Position numbers and translations under genes: made by a program. A stretch of 64,000 nt of DNA from Candidatus Alloclostridium intestinigallinarum (lineage in GTDB: Bacteria > Bacillota > Clostridia > Christensenellales > UBA3700): positions 186,001 through 250,000 of the forward strand of contig CAJFJA010000002.1 in NCBI GenBank assembly GCA_904382605.1. The letters are read 5' to 3'. Positions 43,731-50,862 of the stretch are shown in pieces. The notes beneath the pieces were generated by a model. The model saw only the letters and a list, made by a program, of their open reading frames with translations, was not told the DNA's origin and did not search any database. Position 1 is the stretch's first letter, and every line of letters starts with the position of its first letter.

Positions 43731-44297
43731 ATGGCTGATTTCGTAATGGCAGGTGATTTCAGGAACGGCGTTACTTTTGAGATGGACGGCAAGGTTTACA
43801 CCATCGTGGACTTTCTGCACGTCAAACCGGGCAAGGGCGCGGCATTCGTGCGCACCAAGCTTCGTAACGTTATTTCCGGAGGCGTGATCGAAAAGACGTT
43901 TAACCCTACGGACAAGTTCCCCACCGCACACATTCAACGCAAGACTTACACTTATTCGTACAACGACGGCGATCTGTACTACTTCATGGATCCCGAAACA
44001 TTCGATATGATACCGCTTAACGGCGAAGTTTGCAAGGAAGCGCTGCAGTTCGTTCCCGAAAACGGGGAAGTAACCATCAACTTCTACAACGGCAGTCCTT
44101 TCTCTGTGGAAGCTCCCAACTTTGTGGAACTCACCATCGTCCACAGCGAACCCGGCGTTAAGGGCAATACCGCAACGGGCGCGTCCAAGCCCGCCACCCT
44201 TGAAACGGGATATACCCTTAACGTACCTCTTTTCGTAAACGAAGGCGACACCATCAGGGTAGATACCCGCACCGGATCTTATATGTCCAGAGTTTAA
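43731..44297 (+). CDS. efp: Elongation factor P
   Basis: EF-P relieves ribosome stalling at polyproline. The 188 residues are [20 protein letters not shown] and three OB-like domains with [18 protein letters not shown]. The modification-loop tip reads PGKG, with the usual Lys 33 region. The C-terminal signature is [23 protein letters not shown] precedes the ATG. No modification enzyme is in the window. Confidence 0.98.
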   Translation: MADFVMAGDFRNGVTFEMDGKVYTIVDFLHVKPGKGAAFVRTKLRNVISGGVIEKTFNPTDKFPTAHIQRKTYTYSYNDGDLYYFMDPETFDMIPLNGEVCKEALQFVPENGEVTINFYNGSPFSVEAPNFVELTIVHSEPGVKGNTATGASKPATLETGYTLNVPLFVNEGDTIRVDTRTGSYMSRV

Positions 44298-44306
44298 TTT
44301 GAAAAA

Positions 44307-44332
44307 TATCCGCCTTATGGCGGATTTTTTTT
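44307..44332 (+). terminator. Rho-independent terminator after efp
   Basis: ATCCGCC (44308-44314) pairs with GGCGGAT (44319-44325) around TTAT, followed by eight T. Confidence 0.93.
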
Positions 44333-44366
44333 GCAAAACGCGCGGACTCTTCTCATATTTTATAAT

Positions 44367-44669
44367 ATGAAGAAGGTGACCGCGCGTTTTTTATTTGCCG
44401 CAGACATAATCCCGCGGCAAGCCAATCGCCCCGTAAAGTCCGCCGCCGTAGACGACAGACGGATTTTCAATACTTTCATGACGGTACTCGGCACTTTTTT
44501 TCTGTGTATAGGTTCGCTGGGTGTGGTGATTCCTCTTTTGCCTACTTCTCCGTTTCTCATTCTTACTTTCTATTGTTACTCCAAAGCCGGGCGAAAGGTG
44601 AAAAACAAAAAACTGCTTCTTCTGCGCGCGCGCTTATACCGCAGGCGGAATGTGAAAAGCGGCGCATAA
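44367..44669 (+). CDS. Short DUF454 (YbaN-like) membrane protein, C-terminus shortened
   Basis: The 100 residues carry the first DUF454 motif (LGTFFLCIGSLGVVIPLLPTSPFLIL as a hydrophobic block, about 37-65, then CYSKAGRK). The usual second half with its own membrane helix is missing, replaced by a basic tail (LLLLRARLYRRRN). There is no ribosome site, and TATAAT directly touches the ATG. Neither alternative frame restores the family end. It may be a decaying or truncated gene, and ATG 44478 is a possible later start. Confidence 0.5.
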   Translation: MKKVTARFLFAADIIPRQANRPVKSAAVDDRRIFNTFMTVLGTFFLCIGSLGVVIPLLPTSPFLILTFYCYSKAGRKVKNKKLLLLRARLYRRRNVKSGA

Positions 44670-44686
44670 GTCATATTCCGCCGCTT
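44644..44686 (+). repeat. Two competing hairpins at the DUF454 end
   Basis: GGCGGAAT (44644-44651) can pair with ATTCCGCC (44675-44682), and AAGCGGCG (44657-44664) can pair with CGCCGCTT (44679-44686). The arms overlap, so only one can form. The 3' arms cover the -35 of the spoIIIA promoter. Confidence 0.5.
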
Positions 44687-44699
44687 GTCCAAATATATT
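44671..44699 (+). promoter_or_regulatory. SigE-type promoter of the spoIIIA operon
   Basis: TCATATT (44671-44677) matches the SigE -35 consensus KMATATT fully. After 14 bases, AATATATT (44692-44699) matches the -10 CATAYANT in all but the first base. Transcription would start near 44706, 3 bases before the spoIIIAA ATG. spoIIIA is a SigE operon in Bacillus. Confidence 0.65.
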
Positions 44700-44708
44700 A
44701 AATCGAAG

Positions 44709-45557
44709 ATGTTGGACAAGTTGTTGAGCGAAAGTATATATAACGCCGTATTCGGAATTGTAAGCGAAGAGCAGGTATCCGAACTGCGACTGCGCGTCGG
44801 CAAACCCGTAAGTTACGCGTGTATGGGCAGATACAATGTGATAGAGGGCTGTATAGTCACGGCCGATGACATCGAAAGGGCGATAGGCATGGCAACGGGA
44901 CATTCCGTATATGCCGCCAACGACAGCATAGCGCGCGGCTATCTTGTCTGCGGCAGGGGCTACCGTCTGGGCATATGCGGAGAAGGAGTAATGAAAAACG
45001 GCAGTCTGTTTACTTTGAAAAACGTGACGTCGCTGTGTATCCGCCTTCCGCACGAAGTAAAAGGGTGTTGCGACAAACTGGGCGAAGTATTGAAAAATAC
45101 CGATAATACGTTGATAATATCTCCTCCCGGATTGGGTAAGACCACTATGCTTCGCGAATGTGCAAGACTGCTGTCGCAGGATAAGAACGTCCTGGTACTT
45201 GACGAACGCGGCGAACTGATTCCCGTGGACGAAGGGAAAATAGCCGTTGAAACGGGCAATATGTGTGACGTCGCGTGCAATATTCCGAAGATAACCGCTT
45301 ACGAAACCCTGGTAAGAACCATGCGTCCCGACGTGATAGTTACTGACGAGGTGTTCGGTGAACGCGAAGTCCGGGCCATATGCGACATATCGCGGTGCGG
45401 GGTGGTTGTGTTCGCTTCATTGCACGCAGGGGGAATAAACGAAGTTTACGCAAGCGAAACGTATAGGCCGCTTTTACAGGTCATGCGATACTTCGTAGTG
45501 CTGGAAGACGTGGGAAAAGTGGGAGCCGTATACGACAGGGGGAGGAAAAATGCTTGA
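44709..45557 (+). CDS. spoIIIAA: Stage III sporulation protein AA (ATPase)
   Basis: This is a mother-cell secretion-type ATPase thought to power the SpoIIIA-SpoIIQ channel. The 282 residues include the Walker A IISPPGLGKTTMLRE (about 134-148), VLVLDERGEL, RTMRPDVIVTDEV and FASLHAG. ATG 44709 was chosen because the SigE-type promoter predicts a start at about 44706. An in-frame TTG at 44685 would lie inside the promoter. There is no clear ribosome site. It overlaps spoIIIAB by 8 bases. Confidence 0.95.
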   Translation: MLDKLLSESIYNAVFGIVSEEQVSELRLRVGKPVSYACMGRYNVIEGCIVTADDIERAIGMATGHSVYAANDSIARGYLVCGRGYRLGICGEGVMKNGSLFTLKNVTSLCIRLPHEVKGCCDKLGEVLKNTDNTLIISPPGLGKTTMLRECARLLSQDKNVLVLDERGELIPVDEGKIAVETGNMCDVACNIPKITAYETLVRTMRPDVIVTDEVFGEREVRAICDISRCGVVVFASLHAGGINEVYASETYRPLLQVMRYFVVLEDVGKVGAVYDRGRKNA

Positions 45558-46050
45558 GCTTGTCCTGGGCGGAATTTTGTTTGCCTGTTGCGCGTATACG
45601 GGAATAGGAATCCGTTCGTACTACAGAAAGCGTAAAGAGATTTACGAGCAGTATGCAGGTTATCTTGACTATCTGCAGGAAGACATAGGCTTTCTGAAAA
45701 CTCCGCTTGTTGAGAGCACGCGCGAATATTGCAGGGGCAAAAAAGGCGAATTCATCAAAATATTGTCGCGGTACTGCACCATGCTTGAAGAAGGAAAAAC
45801 GGGACGGGCGGAATTCGACGAGCTCTTTGCCTCCCCGTACGTGGAAAAAAGACAGCGAAAGGAGATTGCAAGCGTATTTTACGGATTGGGTAAAGTGGAC
45901 GCGGATACCCAGACAGAAAATTTGCGTAAAGCTAGGGCGGCGGTCGAAACTCCGCTCAACTTCTATAAAAAGAAATACGAAACAACGGGCACGCTTGCTT
46001 TCAAGCTGGGCGTAGTGCTCGGAATAGCCGCCATGATACTTGCCGCTTAG
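45550..46050 (+). CDS. spoIIIAB: Stage III sporulation protein AB
   Basis: The 166 residues resemble the GspF-like membrane component of the forespore channel. An N-terminal membrane helix (about 2-22) is followed by a helical cytoplasmic domain (EQYAGYLDYLQEDIGFLKTPL, then YGLGKVDADTQTENLRKA) and a C-terminal hydrophobic segment (LGVVLGIAAMIL). The glycine-rich second motif and position make the call firm. Confidence 0.9.
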   Translation: MLELVLGGILFACCAYTGIGIRSYYRKRKEIYEQYAGYLDYLQEDIGFLKTPLVESTREYCRGKKGEFIKILSRYCTMLEEGKTGRAEFDELFASPYVEKRQRKEIASVFYGLGKVDADTQTENLRKARAAVETPLNFYKKKYETTGTLAFKLGVVLGIAAMILAA

Positions 46051-46058
46051 GAGGGAAA

Positions 46059-46256
46059 ATGGAGATAGAATCTATATTCAAAATAGCCGGCGTAGGCATT
46101 TTAACCGCGATAATCAACATTATTCTTAAGAAAAGCGACAAGGACGAAATAGCCACTTTCGTCACCTTGGCAGGGCTTATCATAGTTCTGGTAATGGTTC
46201 TTGATATGCTTGGCGGACTTTTTGACAGCCTGCGCTCGCTGCTTAATCTGTACTGA
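46059..46256 (+). CDS. spoIIIAC: Stage III sporulation protein AC
   Basis: A 65-residue membrane protein with two hydrophobic helices joined by KKSDKDEIATFV, which is characteristic of SpoIIIAC. GGAGGG lies 4 bases before the ATG. Its stop overlaps the spoIIIAD start by one base. Confidence 0.93.
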   Translation: MEIESIFKIAGVGILTAIINIILKKSDKDEIATFVTLAGLIIVLVMVLDMLGGLFDSLRSLLNLY

Positions 46257-46642
46257 TGGACATAATCAAAGTAATAGGAATAGGGCTGGTGGGCGCGATA
46301 GCCGCGCTTCTTCTCCGCCATGCGCGCAGCGAATACGCGCCGATGGCGGTAATTGCCGCCGGAATAGTGATTCTGATAATAACTCTTTCCGCGCTTTCCG
46401 ACGTAATCGTGGCGTTTGAAGAGATAGTAGATAAGACCGGACTGAACAGGGCGTTATTTTCTTCTCTTCTGAAAATAATCGGAATCGGTTATCTGACGGA
46501 ATATTCAGTCAGTCTGTGCAACGACCTGGACTGCGCTTCGATAGGCAAAAAAATTTCGCTCGCCGGCAAGATAACAATTTTTCTTACCGCTATGCCCATT
46601 GTGACTTCGCTTATAAAGGCAATTTCCGCGCTTATTTCATGA
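46256..46642 (+). CDS. spoIIIAD: Stage III sporulation protein AD
   Basis: The 128-residue polytopic membrane protein has about four helices. The family motifs IGLVGAIAALLLRHARSEYA and IIGIGYLTEYSVSLCNDL (about 78-95) are present, followed by the conserved SLAGKITIFLTAMPI. It overlaps spoIIIAE by four bases. Confidence 0.93.
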   Translation: MDIIKVIGIGLVGAIAALLLRHARSEYAPMAVIAAGIVILIITLSALSDVIVAFEEIVDKTGLNRALFSSLLKIIGIGYLTEYSVSLCNDLDCASIGKKISLAGKITIFLTAMPIVTSLIKAISALIS

Positions 46643-47847
46643 AAAAGACGTTACTGTTTTTACTTTTGATATCTTTCGCGGCAATCCTGACCTGCTTTTC
46701 GTTCACGGCTGCGGCCGAAGAAGACGATAAGCAGCAGGGGCTTACGGAAGAGGAAGTGTACGACGAGTTGCAAAACAACGTAAACGACGGCATGGACGCG
46801 ATAGACTTCACCGAGCTTGAAGAATGGGCGAAGGAATACGGGACTGACAAGACGTTTTCGCAGGGCGTAAAAGAACTTGTACAGTCGGTTCTGGACGGAG
46901 AGTTTTCCCTTGGTGCGGAACAGTTCACGTCTATAATCCTTAACGCCGTTACGGGCGGAATAAAAACCTGTGTTCCGGCTTTTGCCGCCATATTCGCCAT
47001 TGCGGTAATGACGAGCATGATGCAGGGGCTGTCTTCCGGTTTTTTAAGAAACAATACGAGGGAAATTGTTCATTTTGCGTGCTATGCGGCGATTATAGTT
47101 ATATTATCCGTTCAGATTACCGCGATAATCGTCCGGGTAGAGCAAACGATAGAAGGCATGTGCTCGCTTATGCAGGCGGTATTTCCTATATTGCTTACAC
47201 TTATAACGGCGCTCGGTTCCGCGTCGGCGGCGGGGGTGTACAGTCCGCTTATGGCAATATTGTCCACCGGTATAGGAACGATAATTTCGTCGCTCGTCCT
47301 GCCGTGCTTCGTGGCGGCGGTCGTGCTGAGCATAGTGGGTAATATGTCCTCGAACATAAAACTCGGCAGACTGACAAAATTTTTCAAATCGGTTGCGGTA
47401 TTCGTTCTGGCGGGCGCGTTTTCTCTTTTTGCCGCGTTTTTGACAATGCAGGGACTTGCGGGCGGAATTGCCGACTCAATCTCGATAAAGACAGCAAAGT
47501 TCGCCGTACAAAGTTACATTCCCATATTGGGAGGGTATCTGTCGGACGGGCTCGACCTTGCCCTCACGGGAATAATACTCATAAAAAATTCGCTTGGGCT
47601 TGTGAGCGTGATAATGCTTTTCGCCGCAGTCGCTGTGCCGATTGTCCAGACGGCGGTGTTCACGCTGGGTCTTAAACTTACCGCGGGGCTATGCGAACCG
47701 ATCTGTTCCGACAAGCGCATAAGCGATTTGCTTTACGGCGTATCGAAAAACACGTCCTTGCTTACCGCGGCGCTTGCTGGAATGGCGTTTATGTTTGTAA
47801 TTTTAGTGATGCTGATAATCGGCACGTGTAACGCGGGGGTAATATGA
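46639..47847 (+). CDS. spoIIIAE: Stage III sporulation protein AE
   Basis: This is the large membrane component of the SpoIIIA channel. The 402 residues begin with a signal peptide (KKTLLFLLLISFAAILTCFS, cleavage near AAAEE) and an acidic extracytoplasmic stretch, then about seven or eight membrane helices. Conserved stretches include VFPILLTLITALGSASAAGVYSP (blocks around 190-215) and SYIPILGGYLSDGLDL. ATG 46639 was chosen over earlier in-frame starts because it yields the signal peptide and overlaps the spoIIIAD stop. Confidence 0.94.
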   Translation: MKKTLLFLLLISFAAILTCFSFTAAAEEDDKQQGLTEEEVYDELQNNVNDGMDAIDFTELEEWAKEYGTDKTFSQGVKELVQSVLDGEFSLGAEQFTSIILNAVTGGIKTCVPAFAAIFAIAVMTSMMQGLSSGFLRNNTREIVHFACYAAIIVILSVQITAIIVRVEQTIEGMCSLMQAVFPILLTLITALGSASAAGVYSPLMAILSTGIGTIISSLVLPCFVAAVVLSIVGNMSSNIKLGRLTKFFKSVAVFVLAGAFSLFAAFLTMQGLAGGIADSISIKTAKFAVQSYIPILGGYLSDGLDLALTGIILIKNSLGLVSVIMLFAAVAVPIVQTAVFTLGLKLTAGLCEPICSDKRISDLLYGVSKNTSLLTAALAGMAFMFVILVMLIIGTCNAGVI

Positions 47848-48389
47848 GCGGTTGGATAATGGGAATAGTGGGCGTAATAGCCCTTGCCACGCTGGCGGAC
47901 ATTCTGCTGCCGGAAGGGGAAACGGCAAAATATATAAAAGGATTTCTCGCGGTGTTCGTTGTGGCGGCGATAGTTGCGCCGATACCGTTTTTTCTCGATT
48001 CGGAAACGGCGGTGGAAGACTTTTTCAAAAGTACGCCGATAACGACTGACGGGGAGCTTCTGGAAAAGCTGGAAGATTTGCGGGACAAACAGGACGATAA
48101 AGAAAAAGAAGCCCGGTCAACAGACATAACCGAAAATTCCGCAAATATATATATTACTGAAAAGTGTACACTTGAATCTGGGGAACGGGAGAGGGGCGGC
48201 GCGAATGAAGGGAAAGTTGAAAAGTATTGCCGAAAAACTGAAAACGGTCAGGCATATCGAGCTTATACTGCTTGCGGCGGCAATCTGTATAGCTATTCTG
48301 GTTTATCTGGGCGTGAGCAACAAAGACGGTACGGAAATTCCCGTATATACGCCCCAGTCGCAGGGCCAGTCGGAGGAAACGCGGCTTGA
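47844..48389 (+). CDS. spoIIIAF: Stage III sporulation protein AF, C-terminus doubtful
   Basis: The reading frame gives 181 residues. Two N-terminal membrane helices (about 2-20 and 30-50, with LADILLPEGETAKYIKGF between them) match SpoIIIAF. After about residue 120 the frame runs 185 bases into spoIIIAG in another phase, and the sequence there (KYCRKTENGQAYRAY onwards) looks like a frame shadow. The real extracytoplasmic domain seems short or shifted by an indel near 48150-48200. Overlaps spoIIIAE by four bases. Confidence 0.75.
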   Translation: MSGWIMGIVGVIALATLADILLPEGETAKYIKGFLAVFVVAAIVAPIPFFLDSETAVEDFFKSTPITTDGELLEKLEDLRDKQDDKEKEARSTDITENSANIYITEKCTLESGERERGGANEGKVEKYCRKTENGQAYRAYTACGGNLYSYSGLSGREQQRRYGNSRIYAPVAGPVGGNAA

Positions 48390-48585
48390 AGGGCTGCTCG
48401 AAAGCATAACGGGCGTGGGTGATTGTACCGTTATGGTCACGTACGGCGAAGACGGCGGAGTGGAAGGTGTGGTCGTGTCGGCGGAGGGTGCGGGAGATAT
48501 GAACGTGAAGCTGAAAATAATCGACGTTATCTGTACTCTCATGAACGTCGACGGCGGTAAAATCAAGGTTTACAAGAAAAATTAA
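48205..48585 (+). CDS. spoIIIAG: Stage III sporulation protein AG, compact form
   Basis: SpoIIIAG forms a large ring in the intermembrane space. The 126 residues show one membrane helix (about 18-36) and the ring-building domain (LLESITGVGDCTVMVTYGEDGG, then GVVVSAEGAGDMNVK as separate blocks). It lacks the long insertion that many homologues have between these motifs, so it is shorter than usual. AGAGGGG precedes ATG 48205. An in-frame TTG at 48172 is less likely. Confidence 0.88.
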   Translation: MKGKLKSIAEKLKTVRHIELILLAAAICIAILVYLGVSNKDGTEIPVYTPQSQGQSEETRLEGLLESITGVGDCTVMVTYGEDGGVEGVVVSAEGAGDMNVKLKIIDVICTLMNVDGGKIKVYKKN

Positions 48586-48605
48586 AACCCAACGGAGGTA
48601 AATAT

Positions 48606-49109
48606 ATGAAAATCAAAAAACTTTCGGCAAACGCAAAAAAAGTCATCGTACTTTGTTCGATGGTTGCGTTGCTCATCGTCACGGGCACGCTCAACTTCGT
48701 GCTCAACGACAAAATAACCCAGTCGGGCAACGACGGCAACACCGTAACCACCGCGGAAACATTCTTCACCTCGTGCAGGGCGGAGCGCGAAACAGCAAGG
48801 GCGGAAGAATTCGCACTTCTGGACGCGATATTGTCTTCCGATACTTCCACTGAAGAACTTATCGCTTCCGCCAACGAAAAGAAGCTCGAACTTATCGACG
48901 TGATAGAGCGCGAACTCGTCCTGGAAGGGCTTGTCAAAGCGCAGGGCTTTGAAGATGCGGTAGTCACGATGAGCGAAGACAATATCAACGTCGTCGTATC
49001 CCAAAGCGAACTTACAAGCGAGCAGGTGGCGGGCATACTTTCGGTGATACTGTCCGAAACGGATTATAACGCTACCCAGGTCGTGGTGGTGCCTTACTCC
49101 GAGGAATAA
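48606..49109 (+). CDS. spoIIIAH: Stage III sporulation protein AH
   Basis: SpoIIIAH pairs with forespore SpoIIQ to bridge the two membranes. The 167 residues have one membrane helix (about 12-32), a linker with an ETFFTSCRAERETARAEE motif (about 50-68), a helical segment and a C-terminal ring domain (LVKAQGFEDAVVTMSEDNINVVV). GGAGGT precedes the ATG. It is the last gene of the operon. Confidence 0.94.
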   Translation: MKIKKLSANAKKVIVLCSMVALLIVTGTLNFVLNDKITQSGNDGNTVTTAETFFTSCRAERETARAEEFALLDAILSSDTSTEELIASANEKKLELIDVIERELVLEGLVKAQGFEDAVVTMSEDNINVVVSQSELTSEQVAGILSVILSETDYNATQVVVVPYSEE

Positions 49110-49162
49110 TCGCAAACACTTGTAATTTTCTTTTATATGTGTTAAACTTATTACAATAAGGG

Positions 49163-49177
49163 TATAATTATTATAAT
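49163..49177 (+). promoter_or_regulatory. Tandem TATAAT elements before the asp23-like gene
   Basis: TATAAT occurs at 49163-49168 and 49172-49177. No good -35 is found at 16-18 bp from either, so promoter activity is only suggested. Confidence 0.3.
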
Positions 49178-49197
49178 ATGTGCCCGAGAGAGGAAGT

Positions 49198-49554
49198 ATG
49201 GCAAGCAGCAATAAGCAGGATCTGTCAAATAAAGATACTTACCAGAGCGTGATTTCCTCTATCGCCTGCGGAGTGGCTTCGCAGGTGGAAGGGGTAGCGT
49301 CCGTGTCGTACGAAGTCGGATACAACGGACCTACGTTCACGCCGTCGAGAAAGAAGAGGACCAGCGCAATCACCGTTACGCTTATGGACGATATGGCTAC
49401 TATCGATATTGCGATAAACGTCTATTACGGCTACGTGATTCCCCAGGTCGTGTGCGATATGCAGGAGCAGATAAAGCAGGCGGTGGAAAGTTCCACCTAC
49501 TACAAGGTGAAAGCTATCAACGTATTTGTCGCGGGTGTGGTTTTCAATGACTGA
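49198..49554 (+). CDS. Asp23/Gls24-family (YqhY-like) protein
   Basis: The 118 residues have the Asp23 family core (SVISSIACGVASQVEGVASVS, then AITVTLMDDMATIDIAINVYYGYVIPQVVCDMQEQI in blocks). In Bacillus, YqhY lies between the acetyl-CoA carboxylase genes and nusB, and it affects lipid synthesis. Here only the nusB side is conserved, and accB/accC are absent. ATG 49198 with GAGAGG upstream was chosen over GTG 49180. Confidence 0.9.
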   Translation: MASSNKQDLSNKDTYQSVISSIACGVASQVEGVASVSYEVGYNGPTFTPSRKKRTSAITVTLMDDMATIDIAINVYYGYVIPQVVCDMQEQIKQAVESSTYYKVKAINVFVAGVVFND

Positions 49555-49557
49555 CTT

Positions 49558-49591
49558 CCTCGCTGCCGCAGAAGCGGCGGCGGGGCTTTTT
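49558..49591 (+). terminator. Strong terminator between asp23-like and nusB
   Basis: A 12-bp stem (49558-49569 with 49574-49585, two G-U pairs) with an AGAA loop is followed by CTTTTTA. nusB starts 18 bases downstream and must rely on read-through or a separate promoter. Confidence 0.85.
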
Positions 49592-49608
49592 ATACCAAAG
49601 AGGTTTGT

Positions 49609-50013
49609 ATGAGCAGAAGAATTGCAAGAGACAGCGCGTATAAGTTGATTTTCGAATATCTTTTCCGCAAAGAAAGGGACGGTTTTACGCTTGACATCGT
49701 CTGTGCGGACTCTAATATTACCCAGGCGGACAAAAATTATATCCAAACGGTCTACGACGGGGTGATCGACCACTTCGACGAACTTGTGGAACTTATTTCG
49801 TCCTGCACGACGGGATTTAACCCGGAGCGCATATTCAGACCCGATCTGGCGGCGCTTTTGCTTGCGGCGTATGAAATGAAATATATGGACGATATACCTA
49901 TGCCCGTATCCGTCAGCGAAGTGCTCGAACTTGTCAAAAGTTACTCTACGGAAAAAAGCGCGGCGTTTGTAAACGGCGTGCTTGCGGGCGTATACAAAAA
50001 ATTGGAGGCGTAA
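49609..50013 (+). CDS. nusB: Transcription antitermination factor NusB
   Basis: NusB binds boxA RNA with S10 in rRNA antitermination. The 134 residues start SRRIARDSAYKLIFEYLF and have KNYIQTVYDGVIDHFDELVELI, RPDLAALLLAAYEMKYMDDIP and SVSEVLELVKSYSTEKSAAFVNGVL in blocks. AAAGAGG precedes the ATG. folD follows after 3 bases. Confidence 0.96.
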   Translation: MSRRIARDSAYKLIFEYLFRKERDGFTLDIVCADSNITQADKNYIQTVYDGVIDHFDELVELISSCTTGFNPERIFRPDLAALLLAAYEMKYMDDIPMPVSVSEVLELVKSYSTEKSAAFVNGVLAGVYKKLEA

Positions 50014-50016
50014 AAT

Positions 50017-50862
50017 ATGCAACTGATAAGCGGTAAGGCGGTTTCGGCGGACATCAGACAGGATCTGGCGGAAAAAACCGTAGAATTCAACAGACAATTC
50101 GGCAGAGTGCCCGCTTTGGCGGTAATAATCGTAGGCGACGATCCCGCGTCGCACACCTATGTAAACAACAAGATAAAAGGGTGTGCGCAGGTCGGATTCC
50201 GCTCTATATGTCAGAAGTACGAAAACGGCACTCCCCAGGAAGAAATAGCCGCCTATATCCGCAGTCTTGCGGAAGACGACGGGGTGGACGGAATTCTGGT
50301 TCAGCTGCCTCTTCCCAAAGGGTACGACGAAAAATATCTGCTTTCGCTTATTCCCGACAGCAAGGACGTGGACGGCTTCAGTCCCACCAATACGGGACTT
50401 TTGTCCATGAATATGCCCAATACCGTTTCCTGTACGCCGCTCGGCGTTATGCATTTGCTCGCTTCCACCGGTGTGGAACTTGCTGGCAAGGACGCCGTCG
50501 TCATAGGCAGGTCGAATACCGTCGGAAAACCTATGGCAATGCTGCTTCTCAATGCAAACTGCACCGTAACCGTCTGCCACAGTAAGACGAAGGACCTGGC
50601 AAGCTATACGAGAAAAGCCGACGTCGTGGTCGTGGCGATCGGCAGACCCAAATTCTTAAAGGGCGATATGGTAAAAGATGGAGCCGTCGTAATCGACGTA
50701 GGCATAAACAGGGTAGACGGTAAACTCGTGGGCGACGTTGATTTTGAAGAAGTCGCACCCAAGTGTTCTTTTATCACTCCCGTACCGGGCGGTGTCGGTC
50801 CGATGACGATCACCATGCTGCTGGCGAATACTTTGAGCGCGGCGAAAAACAGGCTGTCATAA
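50017..50862 (+). CDS. folD: Methylenetetrahydrofolate dehydrogenase/cyclohydrolase
   Basis: FolD interconverts 5,10-methylene-, methenyl- and 10-formyl-THF. The 281 residues contain VGDDPASHTYVNNKIKGC with the active-site Tyr and Lys, DGILVQLPLPKGYD, SKDVDGFSPTNTG, the NADP Rossmann motif VIGRSNTVGKPMAMLL and ITPVPGGVGPMTITMLLANT in blocks. It overlaps xseA by one base. Confidence 0.98.
   Translation: MQLISGKAVSADIRQDLAEKTVEFNRQFGRVPALAVIIVGDDPASHTYVNNKIKGCAQVGFRSICQKYENGTPQEEIAAYIRSLAEDDGVDGILVQLPLPKGYDEKYLLSLIPDSKDVDGFSPTNTGLLSMNMPNTVSCTPLGVMHLLASTGVELAGKDAVVIGRSNTVGKPMAMLLLNANCTVTVCHSKTKDLASYTRKADVVVVAIGRPKFLKGDMVKDGAVVIDVGINRVDGKLVGDVDFEEVAPKCSFITPVPGGVGPMTITMLLANTLSAAKNRLS

Noticed and set aside
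44685..44708. TTG at 44685 as the spoIIIAA start
   Set aside because: It lies inside the SigE-type promoter and the added residues are not family-like.
49225..50580. A 451-codon minus-strand frame opposite asp23-like, nusB and folD
   Set aside because: Shadow of well-supported + strand genes, with no recognisable domain.
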